This document shows, piece by piece, positions 56,498 to 64,000 of a stretch of 64,000 bases of DNA. Numbering within the stretch: position 1 is the first letter of the stretch; each line of letters begins with the position of its first letter. The position numbers and the translations under genes are program-made. The DNA comes from Roseiconus lacunae. GTDB taxonomy: Bacteria; Planctomycetota; Planctomycetia; Pirellulales; Pirellulaceae. The notes under the pieces are model-generated. The model ran no database searches, was not told the DNA's origin, and worked only from the letters and a program-made list of their open reading frames with translations. The stretch covers positions 372,001 to 436,000 of the forward strand of contig NZ_VSZO01000001.1 of the NCBI RefSeq assembly GCF_008312935.1. The letters run 5' to 3'.

Positions 56498-56665
56498 GTT
56501 GATGTTTTGTTCCCGAGTCTCGAATCGCTGACGTCCGGCGGATCGATTGCAATGCTTCCCCCAAGGCCACGGGATGGCCCCCGTGGCACTGACCGTCGCT
56601 TCGCGGATGAGGTTTCTGTCGAGACAGGTCATCGGGTTCGGCCCGTCAGCAGATGAAACATTGCG

Positions 56666-58117
56666 TCAACCGCTAAATCCGGGGCCCTCGGCTTCCGCTT
56701 CGGCCTCGGTATCGAATTCCTGGATATACTCCTTGCCTCGATAACGCATGGCGACAGCGACAAAAACAATCGCGGCGACAAGCATCAGTCCGGTGAAGAA
56801 CCAGTAGTACGATGCGCCTTCGAGTTTACTTGTACCGTCTTCGTTGCTGATCACCGCGTTGACGAACGCGGTGATCGCATTGCCGAAGGAGACCGACAGC
56901 AGGTAAACGCTCATCACGATACTTTTCATGCTGTTGGGCGATTGCGTATAGCTGAATTCCAAGCAGGTGATCGAGACCATGACTTCGGCAGAAGTTAATA
57001 GCACATACGCCAAGACCTGCCAGGAGATATTCGGAGTCCCTCCGGCTGTAATCGCTTGTTCGATGAAGGCGCTGACGGTAAACGAGCTGACGGTGATGAA
57101 CATGCCGATGCCGATTTTCCGAAGCGGCGTCAAGGGAAAGAACTTGTCGATCGCCGGATAAACGACGTACGTGAACAACGGAACCAAGACCAAAATCAAG
57201 AACGGGTTCGCCGCTTGAATTTGACTGCTGAGTAACTCGACCCCGAAGACGTTGCGGTCCATATTTTCCGCTTGCAAGACCCAGGCACTCGCGGTCTGGT
57301 CGAACAGGCTCCAGAACACAGCGACGAGTAGGTACAGCGGTGCAAGCCGTTTCAGTGACGCAAGCCCTTCGCCGGTGAACGCATCTTTGAACACTTGGGG
57401 CCCGCGAGCTGGGATATGAACGAAGCGATGTCGGCCCATCCAGAACAATAGCGTCGCGATCGCCATTAGGACTCCGGGCACACCGAACGCGACTTGTGAT
57501 CCATAGTGTTCGAGCAGCAAGGGGGTCAGCAACGTCGACAAGAATGCCCCCAAGTTGATCGCGATGTAGAACCAACCGAAGACTTGACCGAGAAGGTGAG
57601 AGTTCTTCTTGCCGAATTGGTCTCCGACGTGCGCAGACACACAAGGCTTAATCGCCCCGGTTCCAAACGCGATCAGCCCCAGCCCGATTGCCAATCCGAC
57701 CCGAGATTCATCGAGAGCCAGCGCGAGGTGTCCAATACAGTACAGCACCGAGAGATAAAGGATCGTACGATACTTGCCCAACAGCCAGTCTGCCAACACC
57801 GCACCAAGGATTGGTGTGAAGTAGGCTGCCATCACAAACGTATGCATCCAAAATTTGGCATCGTTGTCGTTCATCGTCGACAGCTCGCCGTTGCTTCCGA
57901 GCAAGTACTGTGTCATGAAGACCGTCAGGATTGCCTTCATACCATAGAAGCTGAATCGCTCGGCCGCCTCGTTTCCAACGATGTAAGGGATCCCGGGGGG
58001 CATCGTAGCGATCGGGTACGGCGTCGTTTGCCAACCGTGATCGCCAGAGCTTTCGGATTCGTTCTCCGGGGTGGGCTGCGGCGTCTGGTACGGATCGTTG
58101 GACAGATGGTCGGTCAC
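56666..58117 (-). CDS. POT family peptide/MFS transporter
   Basis: 483 residues from a GTG start (GAGAG upstream). POT/PTR2 features: [26 protein letters not shown] (ExxER-type start of TM1), [15 protein letters not shown], and the PTR2 signature [23 protein letters not shown]. About 12-14 helices with the long central loop ([18 protein letters not shown]). It should import di- or tripeptides with protons. The C-terminus ends with acidic [15 protein letters not shown]. It follows the alginate-type porin in the same direction but a strong terminator lies between, so it has its own promoter. Confidence 0.92.
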   Translation of the reverse strand: MTDHLSNDPYQTPQPTPENESESSGDHGWQTTPYPIATMPPGIPYIVGNEAAERFSFYGMKAILTVFMTQYLLGSNGELSTMNDNDAKFWMHTFVMAAYFTPILGAVLADWLLGKYRTILYLSVLYCIGHLALALDESRVGLAIGLGLIAFGTGAIKPCVSAHVGDQFGKKNSHLLGQVFGWFYIAINLGAFLSTLLTPLLLEHYGSQVAFGVPGVLMAIATLLFWMGRHRFVHIPARGPQVFKDAFTGEGLASLKRLAPLYLLVAVFWSLFDQTASAWVLQAENMDRNVFGVELLSSQIQAANPFLILVLVPLFTYVVYPAIDKFFPLTPLRKIGIGMFITVSSFTVSAFIEQAITAGGTPNISWQVLAYVLLTSAEVMVSITCLEFSYTQSPNSMKSIVMSVYLLSVSFGNAITAFVNAVISNEDGTSKLEGASYYWFFTGLMLVAAIVFVAVAMRYRGKEYIQEFDTEAEAEAEGPGFSG

Positions 58118-58295
58118 GATGAATCTTGCTCTCTCGTGGAACGTTGCAGAATGTGCACCATCATCGCTGACGCCGACGCCCGCGACAACGCCTTTGCATC
58201 ACGAGGGTAATCTGCCGGACCCAAGTCCATGATTTGCGGGACCGCGAGGCCGTGTGTTGGTATGCCGATGATGAGTAGACATTAAATCGACCGAA

Positions 58296-58333
58296 TAAAA
58301 AAACGGCGACCTGCATCTCGGCAGGCCGCCGTT
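58296..58333 (-). terminator. rho-independent terminator of the porin gene
   Basis: On the minus strand CGCCGTT-type stem: arms 58302-58308 with 58327-58333 and 58310-58314 with 58321-58325, one mismatch between, loop of 6, followed by seven T residues (plus-strand A at 58297-58303). It lies 48 bases after the porin stop codon. Confidence 0.9.
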
Positions 58334-58380
58334 GATCGAAGTTAGTCTAGCGGATCACATGGCTTTCAATAGCGATCTCT

Positions 58381-60075
58381 TTAGAACCGCCATTGCCACT
58401 GGGTCCAGAAGAAGTCTGCATCATCGGCGGTTGGTACGCCGGCTGTCGTTCGGTAGTAATCGCCGGTATTGAAGTGCGAGTACCCCACCTGGACGTTCAT
58501 GCGAGGGTTGATTGTCGCTGTGACCACGACATCGATTTCTTGTCCCAATTCGCGATCGCCGGCCGCATTGTTTGCGTTAAATGGAGCCATCGTGACGTTG
58601 TAGGGGGTGGTCAACTCGTCCAACCAAAAGTTGTGGTACCACAGCAACAACTTCACTTTATCGCCGAGAATTGGCGTGATGAATTGGAAGTTCAAATCGT
58701 GGATGTTCCGTCGGCCAAACAAGTCCATCAGGCCGAGGTATTTGTGTGCCAACGGGAATAGATGGTCAAAGCCGTCATCGCCCCGCGCCGCGGGAACATC
58801 GTCGTCACCGGATGCCCAGTCATACCAAGCCCACACGGTTGGTTTCCACGGACCACACGAAGTGCACAGATTGAGTTGACGCCCCAATCCACCGGTAAAG
58901 AAGTTCGCACTGTGATCACCGAAACCCGGGCTGTTCGATCCGAACTGGGTGCCGCCTTCGTAGGAATAAAGCCAGCCTTTGCCGACCGTGCCCGACCAGC
59001 GGCTACCAATGGTGTGGTAGTCGAAATCCAGCACTTGGTTGTTGAGCCCAAGGTAGTAATAGTCAACCGAGCCATAGGGCGTCGACGGGTTCGACAAGTA
59101 GACGCCGTAGAAATCGACATCTTCGTTCGCATCATCGATTTTGCTTTCGTTGGCAAAGTTTCGATTGACTGGGTTAACGAAGAAACCATCGACCGTCCAA
59201 TCGCATCCTTGGTAGGTGCCACGGACCCCTTGAAAAGTCCGGCGAGTGTTGGCCCAGTCCAACGGTGAAATTAACCGCTGATCACCAAACAACAACTCCT
59301 GACGTCCGATCCGTACCGACAAGTCGTCGGTAAGCCGTGTGTCGAGAAACAGGTTTTGAATCTCGCCGCGGTTTTCTTCGATCGGGCGATTGTTGAATGT
59401 TTCTCCGCCAGAATCGGCATACAAGTATTCGCCGTAAATGCGAAAGTACTCGTTAACCCGCATGTTGGCAAACATGCGGTAGCGGGTCAGGAAAAAGTTG
59501 TCATCGTTTCCGGTCAGGCCCAACCCACGATGATTATTTTCGTGATGAAAGCGGGCGCGAGCTTCCCCGCCGACGTCCAGCTTGCCGCCCCACATCCCTT
59601 TTAATGAATCGCCGAAAAACGAAGGCCCGTCATAGCAGGGATCATTCAGATAGCTGAAGTCATTCGCGTAAAAGACGCCTTTGTAGGCTCCTTTCATGCC
59701 GGCCATCGCTGCATCTTTCTTTGCCTTGGTGCAGCATGGGGTCGAACAGCAATTACAGCTCGATGCCGCTGGCGAGGCACTCGACCAAGGTTCAGACTGA
59801 TCGATCTGGACTGGTTGATCGACCTGGACTGGCTCTGGCATCGCAACCGGATCGGCAACCGGTACCGGGGTTTCTCCGACCGTCGCCTCGGTGTCATCGG
59901 CGACAAGCTGAATGCCGCCCAGTGGGGCGCCGTCGATGTTGGTTACGACGGTGGGTTCGAGCGTCGTGGCGCCGTCGAATGAGAAGTGCTCTTCGGCGAA
60001 CGCCGAAGAAGTGAGAAAACCTGCGGCGATAGCGAGCGTGAGTGCGCGCCGACGTGCTCTGAGAGTGGAAAGCAT
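58381..60075 (-). CDS. alginate export-type outer membrane porin with Cys-rich N-terminus
   Basis: 564 residues, AAGGAG 9 nt before the ATG. Signal peptide MLSTLRARRRALTLAIAAGF ... AFA, then an acidic linker, then the motif SSCNCCSTPCCTK near residue 105-117, and a barrel of the alginate-export (AlgE) family: LDVGGEARARFHHENNHRGLG, RYRMFANMRVNEYFRIYGEYLYADSGG, LFLDTRLTDDLSVRIGRQELLFGDQRLISPLDWANTRRTFQGVRGTY, ending with the terminal Phe (FFWTQWQWRF). In planctomycetes such proteins are abundant and not tied to alginate; substrate unknown. The Cys cluster is outside the barrel and may cross-link or bind metal. Confidence 0.88.
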   Translation of the reverse strand: MLSTLRARRRALTLAIAAGFLTSSAFAEEHFSFDGATTLEPTVVTNIDGAPLGGIQLVADDTEATVGETPVPVADPVAMPEPVQVDQPVQIDQSEPWSSASPAASSCNCCSTPCCTKAKKDAAMAGMKGAYKGVFYANDFSYLNDPCYDGPSFFGDSLKGMWGGKLDVGGEARARFHHENNHRGLGLTGNDDNFFLTRYRMFANMRVNEYFRIYGEYLYADSGGETFNNRPIEENRGEIQNLFLDTRLTDDLSVRIGRQELLFGDQRLISPLDWANTRRTFQGVRGTYQGCDWTVDGFFVNPVNRNFANESKIDDANEDVDFYGVYLSNPSTPYGSVDYYYLGLNNQVLDFDYHTIGSRWSGTVGKGWLYSYEGGTQFGSNSPGFGDHSANFFTGGLGRQLNLCTSCGPWKPTVWAWYDWASGDDDVPAARGDDGFDHLFPLAHKYLGLMDLFGRRNIHDLNFQFITPILGDKVKLLLWYHNFWLDELTTPYNVTMAPFNANNAAGDRELGQEIDVVVTATINPRMNVQVGYSHFNTGDYYRTTAGVPTADDADFFWTQWQWRF

Positions 60076-60967
60076 CTCTTAGGACTCCTTCCTAATGGAA
60101 TGGGATGGATCGCTTCTTGCGAATGAGAAATAGATTGATCGCTCGGTTCTTGCGAACTGTAGGCTGCCCTCGATCACTTCAATTGATGAAGCATTGAAGA
60201 CAAACTTACCGAGCCTTCGGATGCCGATCCCGGCGCTACCGGCACCTCTAATCAGCTTTATCGACTCGCCCAATCTCAGGGTGTGTCGTTTCTCTCTCAG
60301 CTTTGACAATCCCTCCAGTCGTCAAACTTTATCATTGGCCGTGTCCGCTAAACCTTTTGATGCTCGATTGGTTGTTCGTCAACCTCGTAGATCAGGACGC
60401 GACTGTTGGCGCTGGCCAGGGTTGCGGTGCAATCGCACGTCGACTGATCAGCCGAACGCAAACCTTTGGACTCGACGGAGCGTGAGCCGAATGGTTTGAG
60501 AGACGAACGAAAACGTCTCCTGATGGCATCCGTCGGTGAAGATTTTGGGCTCCGAAAAGCAGGACGCTGACGAAGCGAATTTACCTGATCGCGGCACGCT
60601 ATTCGGCTCGGCCACGAAATTCAGGGGTTCGGTTCCCCCTGCACTTTTGCTGGGCATGCGGCGAGTGTCGATGCCTATCGATGAAGCATCGTCAACGAAC
60701 ACCTCTTTTTCGCCACGCCCTTTAACGGCCCCTTGATCCTCTCTACGGGCGTCTAACGGTGGAATCGGTGTTCGCAAACACGCAATACGCGTCGCTGTTT
60801 TGCAGTTGGCACAGCCTGTGCGGGGTAGGCACACCATCGGAGGAGTGAAGGACCTCGACCGAACGATTCGGTTTCGCGCGATTGGAATTGATCTGCGTGA
60901 TCGCAATCGGGTCGCAGGGTTTCAGTTCCCCGGGCCTTATCCCGTTCCACCTCCCGGAGCTTGTCCG
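60076..60967. other. intergenic/control region of the nrt operon
   Basis: About 890 bases between the divergent porin and nrtA genes. The nrtA frame is open back to 60800, but a lipoprotein start at 60968 fits better. A small inverted repeat ACCGAA-CGA-TTCGGT lies at 60858-60872, within 110 bases of the start. Other frames here (for example minus 60448-60906) look non-coding. Confidence 0.5.
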
Positions 60968-62440
60968 TTGCGACGTTATCTGATTGCGAATTTATGTTGT
61001 GTTGGTCTGGTGGCGTTTGCCATTGGGTGTTCCAGTTCTGAGATCACGCTGGAGGATCTTGAAAAGGCAGCGGCAAAGGTTGACGTCGCACGCCTTGAAG
61101 GGGTAGACGCTTCTGGCGCTGATGCCGAAGTCGTCGAAATCCTTGACGTCGAAAAGCCAAACCTCAAGTTTGGTTTCATCAAACTCACCGACTGTGCGCC
61201 ATTGGTGATCGCGAAAGAGAAAGGGTATTTCTCTGATGAAGGGTTGAACGTCGAAATCGAAGCGCAGTCAAACTGGAAAGTTTTGCTCGACCGCGTGATC
61301 GATGGTCAACTCGACGGTGCTCACATGCTGGCCGGGCAACCGATCGGTGCGACGATCGGTTTCGGGACTCAGGCGCACATCATCACAGCCTACAGTTTGG
61401 ATTACAACGGCAACGGCATCACGGTCAGCAACGAAATCTGGTCGCAGATGCAGGAAAACGACCCGAAGCTAAAATCACCGACTCCGCAGCATCCGATCTC
61501 AGCCGATTCGCTTAAGCCAATCGTCGATTCCTACAAGCAGGAAGGCAAGGACTTCAATATGGGGATGGTGTTCCCCGTCAGCACCCACAACTATGAGATC
61601 CGCTACTGGCTAGCTGCAGCGGGGATTCATCCCGGAATGTATTCCGAAGAGAACATTCAAGGGACCATTGATGCCGATGTGCTGCTCTCGGTCACTCCTC
61701 CGCCGCAAATGCCGGGGACGCTCGAAGCCGGCACGATTCTAGGTTACTGCGTTGGCGAGCCTTGGAATCAACAAGCGGTCGTCAAAGGCATTGGTGTTCC
61801 GGTCACCACAAATTACGACATTTGGAAGAACAACCCAGAGAAGGTATTCGGTGTCACTAAGCAGTGGAATGATGAGTATCCCAACACTCATGTCGCGGTC
61901 GTGAAAGCACTGATCCGTGCTGGTAAGTGGCTTGACGAAACCGACGCCGATGGCAATTTGGTCAACCGCCAAGAAGCCGCAAAGTTGTTGTCCAACAAGG
62001 ACTACGTCGGTGCGGACGAAGACGTGATTGACAACAGTATGACGGGCACGTTTGTCTTCCAAGAATCAGATGTTCGTCCGATGCCGGACTTCAATGTGTT
62101 CTTCAAATATTACGCTAGCTACCCGCACTACAGCGACTGCGTTTGGTTTCTGACTCAGATGCGACGGTGGGGGCAGATTACCGAAGAAAAGCCGGCGAGT
62201 TGGTATGCCGAAAAGGCAAAGGACATCTATCAACCGGCTATCTATCGCAAGGCAGCCGACATGTTGATTTCCGAGGGCAAAGCTTCGCCGAACGATTTCC
62301 CGGGTCCTGACTACGACGGCTACCGTGAGCCGACGACGGACTTCATCGACGGAAAGTCCTACGACGCGAAGAAGCCGATCGAGTATCTCAATAGCTTTGA
62401 GATCGGCAATAAAGATCCCGAGCCACTTGCAAAACAATAG
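60968..62440 (+). CDS. nrtA: nitrate-type ABC transporter substrate-binding lipoprotein
   Basis: 490 residues from a TTG at 60968 with GGAG 8 nt upstream; this gives the lipoprotein signal [21 protein letters not shown] with a lipobox Cys. An acidic linker then leads to an NMT1/NrtA-CmpA-type binding fold: [69 protein letters not shown] and [13 protein letters not shown], all close to cyanobacterial NrtA/CmpA. It should bind nitrate or nitrite (bicarbonate, as in CmpA, is the alternative). The permease and ATPase genes follow. Confidence 0.88.
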   Translation: MRRYLIANLCCVGLVAFAIGCSSSEITLEDLEKAAAKVDVARLEGVDASGADAEVVEILDVEKPNLKFGFIKLTDCAPLVIAKEKGYFSDEGLNVEIEAQSNWKVLLDRVIDGQLDGAHMLAGQPIGATIGFGTQAHIITAYSLDYNGNGITVSNEIWSQMQENDPKLKSPTPQHPISADSLKPIVDSYKQEGKDFNMGMVFPVSTHNYEIRYWLAAAGIHPGMYSEENIQGTIDADVLLSVTPPPQMPGTLEAGTILGYCVGEPWNQQAVVKGIGVPVTTNYDIWKNNPEKVFGVTKQWNDEYPNTHVAVVKALIRAGKWLDETDADGNLVNRQEAAKLLSNKDYVGADEDVIDNSMTGTFVFQESDVRPMPDFNVFFKYYASYPHYSDCVWFLTQMRRWGQITEEKPASWYAEKAKDIYQPAIYRKAADMLISEGKASPNDFPGPDYDGYREPTTDFIDGKSYDAKKPIEYLNSFEIGNKDPEPLAKQ

Positions 62441-62537
62441 CGATCATCTGAACCGGTCGCAAAGATCCGTGATCGTTTGCGACGGTTGGAATGATCTTGA
62501 AAAACGTTCACTCGGCGGTGGCCGCCTCACCGCCCGT

Positions 62538-62615
62538 GTGATCGGGAAGCGGCCAGAACGGGCCGGACGTTGGGTCCGGTGCCTAACGTCCGGCCCGGCC
62601 GTGGATCCCGATCAC
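62538..62615 (+). promoter_or_regulatory. large nested hairpin between nrtA and nrtB
   Basis: Outer arms GTGATCGGGA (62538-62547) and TCCCGATCAC (62606-62615) and inner arms of 13 bases, CGGGCCGGACGTT (62559-62571) and AACGTCCGGCCCG (62585-62597), are both perfect; the inner loop is 13 nt. A T-run is absent. It may reduce read-through or mark an mRNA processing point, letting nrtA be expressed above nrtB, or be a REP-like element. It occupies most of the 293-base nrtA-nrtB gap. Confidence 0.7.
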
Positions 62616-62733
62616 GCATGGACCCTACCATCACCCACCGACGAGTTCTTTCGGCCGACTGGGCGAACTGTGGGTCGATCGTGTTAAGGCGAATCCATTT
62701 GCTTCCCGAATCTCTACCGAATAACAAATCATT

Positions 62734-63849
62734 ATGAATTGGCGAGGAAACGCGCTTAAGTTTTGTAACGTCGCGGGGCTGCCCATCGTTGAGCCTTTCA
62801 TTCGATTGGCTGCCGGCGAAGACGTCAAAGAACAGTTCAAGAGCATTAGTAAATTTATCTTGCTTCCAATTGCCGCCATCGCGACGTTCCTCTTCCTGTG
62901 GAACGCGGCAGCCAAGACGGTGGTCACCGACAGCATGAAACTCCCCAGCCCATCGGAAACGTGGTCTGCGGGGACAGAGTTGTTTGCGATGCACCAAGCG
63001 CAACGAGCCGCCGACAAAGAACAGAAACAGGAGAAGATCACCGAAGCGATTCAATTGATCGCGAAAGCAAACTATCTGACCGCCCAAGCGGAATCGGCTG
63101 ACGGAGAGCGTCAGGAGAAACTGCTCGCCAATGCGTTGGTCCTCAAGAAAAAAGCAGTCCAAGCGGCGAACTATCGTCCGTCAAGCGCGCCTACGTTTGT
63201 CGATCAGATCTTCACGAGTTTGAAAACCGTCTTTGTTGGGTTTGTGATCGCCACCTTGATCGCCGTTCCGATCGGTGTTCTGTGTGGGATGAACCCTTGG
63301 TGCAACGCGGCACTGACACCCTTCATCCAAGTTTTCAAACCTGTCAGCCCGCTTGCCTGGCTACCGTTGGCGTTCCTGATCATCGTCTGGGCATACTCGG
63401 GGACGAAACCCGGCGAGACGTTTTTCGAGAAGGCATTTTTGATCTCTGCCGTCACGGTTTCGCTGTGTTCGCTTTGGCCAACTTTGGTGAACACGACACT
63501 AGGGGTTGCGAGCGTCGATAAGGACTACATGAATGTCGCTCGCGTATTGAAATTGTCATGGAGTCAGCAGCTGTTCAAGATCATCTTGCCGGCGAGTCTG
63601 CCGCTAATGTTCGCCGGTCTTCGTATTAGCCTTGGCGTTGGTTGGATGGTCTTAATCGCCGCCGACATGCTGGCACAGAACCCAGGACTGGGAAAGTTCG
63701 TTTGGGATGAATTTCAAAACGGCAGTAGCCAAACGTACGCCCGGATCGCTTTCAGTGTGATCATCATCGGCGTGATCGGATTGTTGCTCGATCGGGTGAT
63801 GATTTTCCTTCGGAACCTTGTCAGTTTCGGCAACCCGCAAGCCGCCTAA
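62734..63849 (+). CDS. nrtB: nitrate-type ABC transporter permease
   Basis: 371 residues, longer than the usual ~275 because of an N-terminal helix followed by a Lys/Ala/Glu-rich cytoplasmic/periplasmic insertion at about 85-145 (QAQRAADKEQKQEKITEAIQ). The BPD_transp_1 core contains TLIAVPIGVLCGMN, PLAWLPLAFLII and the EAA-loop region (ASVDKDYMNVARVLKLSWSQQLFKIILPASLPLMFAGLRISLGVGWMVLIAAD). It forms the membrane channel with NrtC-type ATPases. It lies 18 bp upstream of the next gene. Confidence 0.9.
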   Translation: MNWRGNALKFCNVAGLPIVEPFIRLAAGEDVKEQFKSISKFILLPIAAIATFLFLWNAAAKTVVTDSMKLPSPSETWSAGTELFAMHQAQRAADKEQKQEKITEAIQLIAKANYLTAQAESADGERQEKLLANALVLKKKAVQAANYRPSSAPTFVDQIFTSLKTVFVGFVIATLIAVPIGVLCGMNPWCNAALTPFIQVFKPVSPLAWLPLAFLIIVWAYSGTKPGETFFEKAFLISAVTVSLCSLWPTLVNTTLGVASVDKDYMNVARVLKLSWSQQLFKIILPASLPLMFAGLRISLGVGWMVLIAADMLAQNPGLGKFVWDEFQNGSSQTYARIAFSVIIIGVIGLLLDRVMIFLRNLVSFGNPQAA

Positions 63850-63867
63850 CCCCAAGCGAGTCACACG

Positions 63868-64000
63868 ATGAGTACCGTCGTTCTCGATCGACCGCGTCCC
63901 AAATCTGCCGCGCGTCCGGTGGCTCCCGAGCCGCTGATCGCGATGCGAAACGTTTGCAAAGGCTATGGCAGTGGCGTCACAAGAAACGAAGTCTTAACGA
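63868..64000 (+). CDS. nrtC: ABC transporter ATP-binding protein (start only)
   Basis: First 44 codons before the window ends. It opens MSTVVLDRPRPKSAARPVAPEP and then LIAMRNVCKGYGSGV, the start of an ABC ATPase (first strand before the Walker A). Position after nrtA and nrtB identifies it as the ATPase of the nitrate-type transporter; Walker motifs lie beyond the window. Confidence 0.75.
   Translation, partial: MSTVVLDRPRPKSAARPVAPEPLIAMRNVCKGYGSGVTRNEVLT

Noticed and set aside
60448-60906. 152-codon minus frame upstream of nrtA
   Set aside because: Arg/Ser-rich translation with no motif, lies across the nrt control region.
62559-62597. Rho-independent terminator after nrtA
   Set aside because: No T-run follows the stem, and nrtB and nrtC continue the operon; listed as a structured element instead.

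Overview
The window looks like chromosomal DNA of a planctomycete, most likely a Rhodopirellula/Pirellulaceae-type marine or freshwater bacterium. The signs are a LEPR-XLL-like N-terminus with a C-terminal dockerin, Tat-exported Gfo/Idh/MocA and TIM-barrel isomerase-like proteins, a BlaI/M56 pair, a eukaryotic-type Ser/Thr kinase, a planctomycete-style integrase, many GTG/TTG starts and moderate GC content. This placement is inference from gene content; there is no rRNA gene in the window.

Layout. 1-2.3 kb (minus): cytochrome c oxidase coxB and coxA, with coxA cut by the window edge. 2.3-4.3 kb: Na+/Ca2+ antiporter and an MgtC/SapB protein with a palindromic leader. 4.6-9.9 kb: an ATP-grasp protein converging on a minus-strand set made of a PAS hybrid histidine kinase, a 63-residue peptide gene with a good ribosome binding site, and a HExxH protein of the peptide beta-hydroxylase type. 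The last two look like an undescribed RiPP (ribosomally made, modified peptide) locus. 10.4-20.4 kb: enolase-superfamily dehydratase, secreted zinc peptidase-like protein, BlaI-M56 pair with tandem operators, CE1-like esterase, Gfo/Idh/MocA oxidoreductase, LOG-family protein. 20.5-22.8 kb: a receptor kinase whose extracytoplasmic half is a UrtA-like (urea/amide) binding protein.

23.3-40.3 kb is a continuous minus-strand run: a FhlA-like sigma-54 activator, then a probable -24/-12 promoter with stacked palindromes, ABM monooxygenase, SnoaL-like protein, RPSxGT-repeat protein, RND adaptor, RND pump, and directly behind the pump a complete bacterial V-type ATPase (B-D-I-K-E-DUF2764-A) plus a possible small gene. 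Gaps are short throughout, so pump and ATPase may be one transcript. The ATPase order is a rotation of the usual E-X-A-B-D-I-K order, and its c-ring subunit keeps most of the Na+ ligands.

40.7-48.1 kb: amidohydrolase, GltS glutamate symporter, membrane protein, universal stress protein, cyclase-fold protein, OprP/O-type porin. 48.5-49.4 kb: truncated tyrosine recombinase, an 11-bp-arm palindrome and tRNA-Val(CAC), the scar of an integrated element. 49.7-60.1 kb: DUF4153 membrane protein, secreted protein, Tat TIM-barrel protein, large secreted nuclease-like dockerin protein, POT peptide transporter, alginate-export-type porin with a Cys-rich N-terminus and a clear terminator. 61.0-64 kb (plus): nitrate-type ABC transporter genes nrtA, nrtB and the start of nrtC, with a large nested hairpin between nrtA and nrtB.
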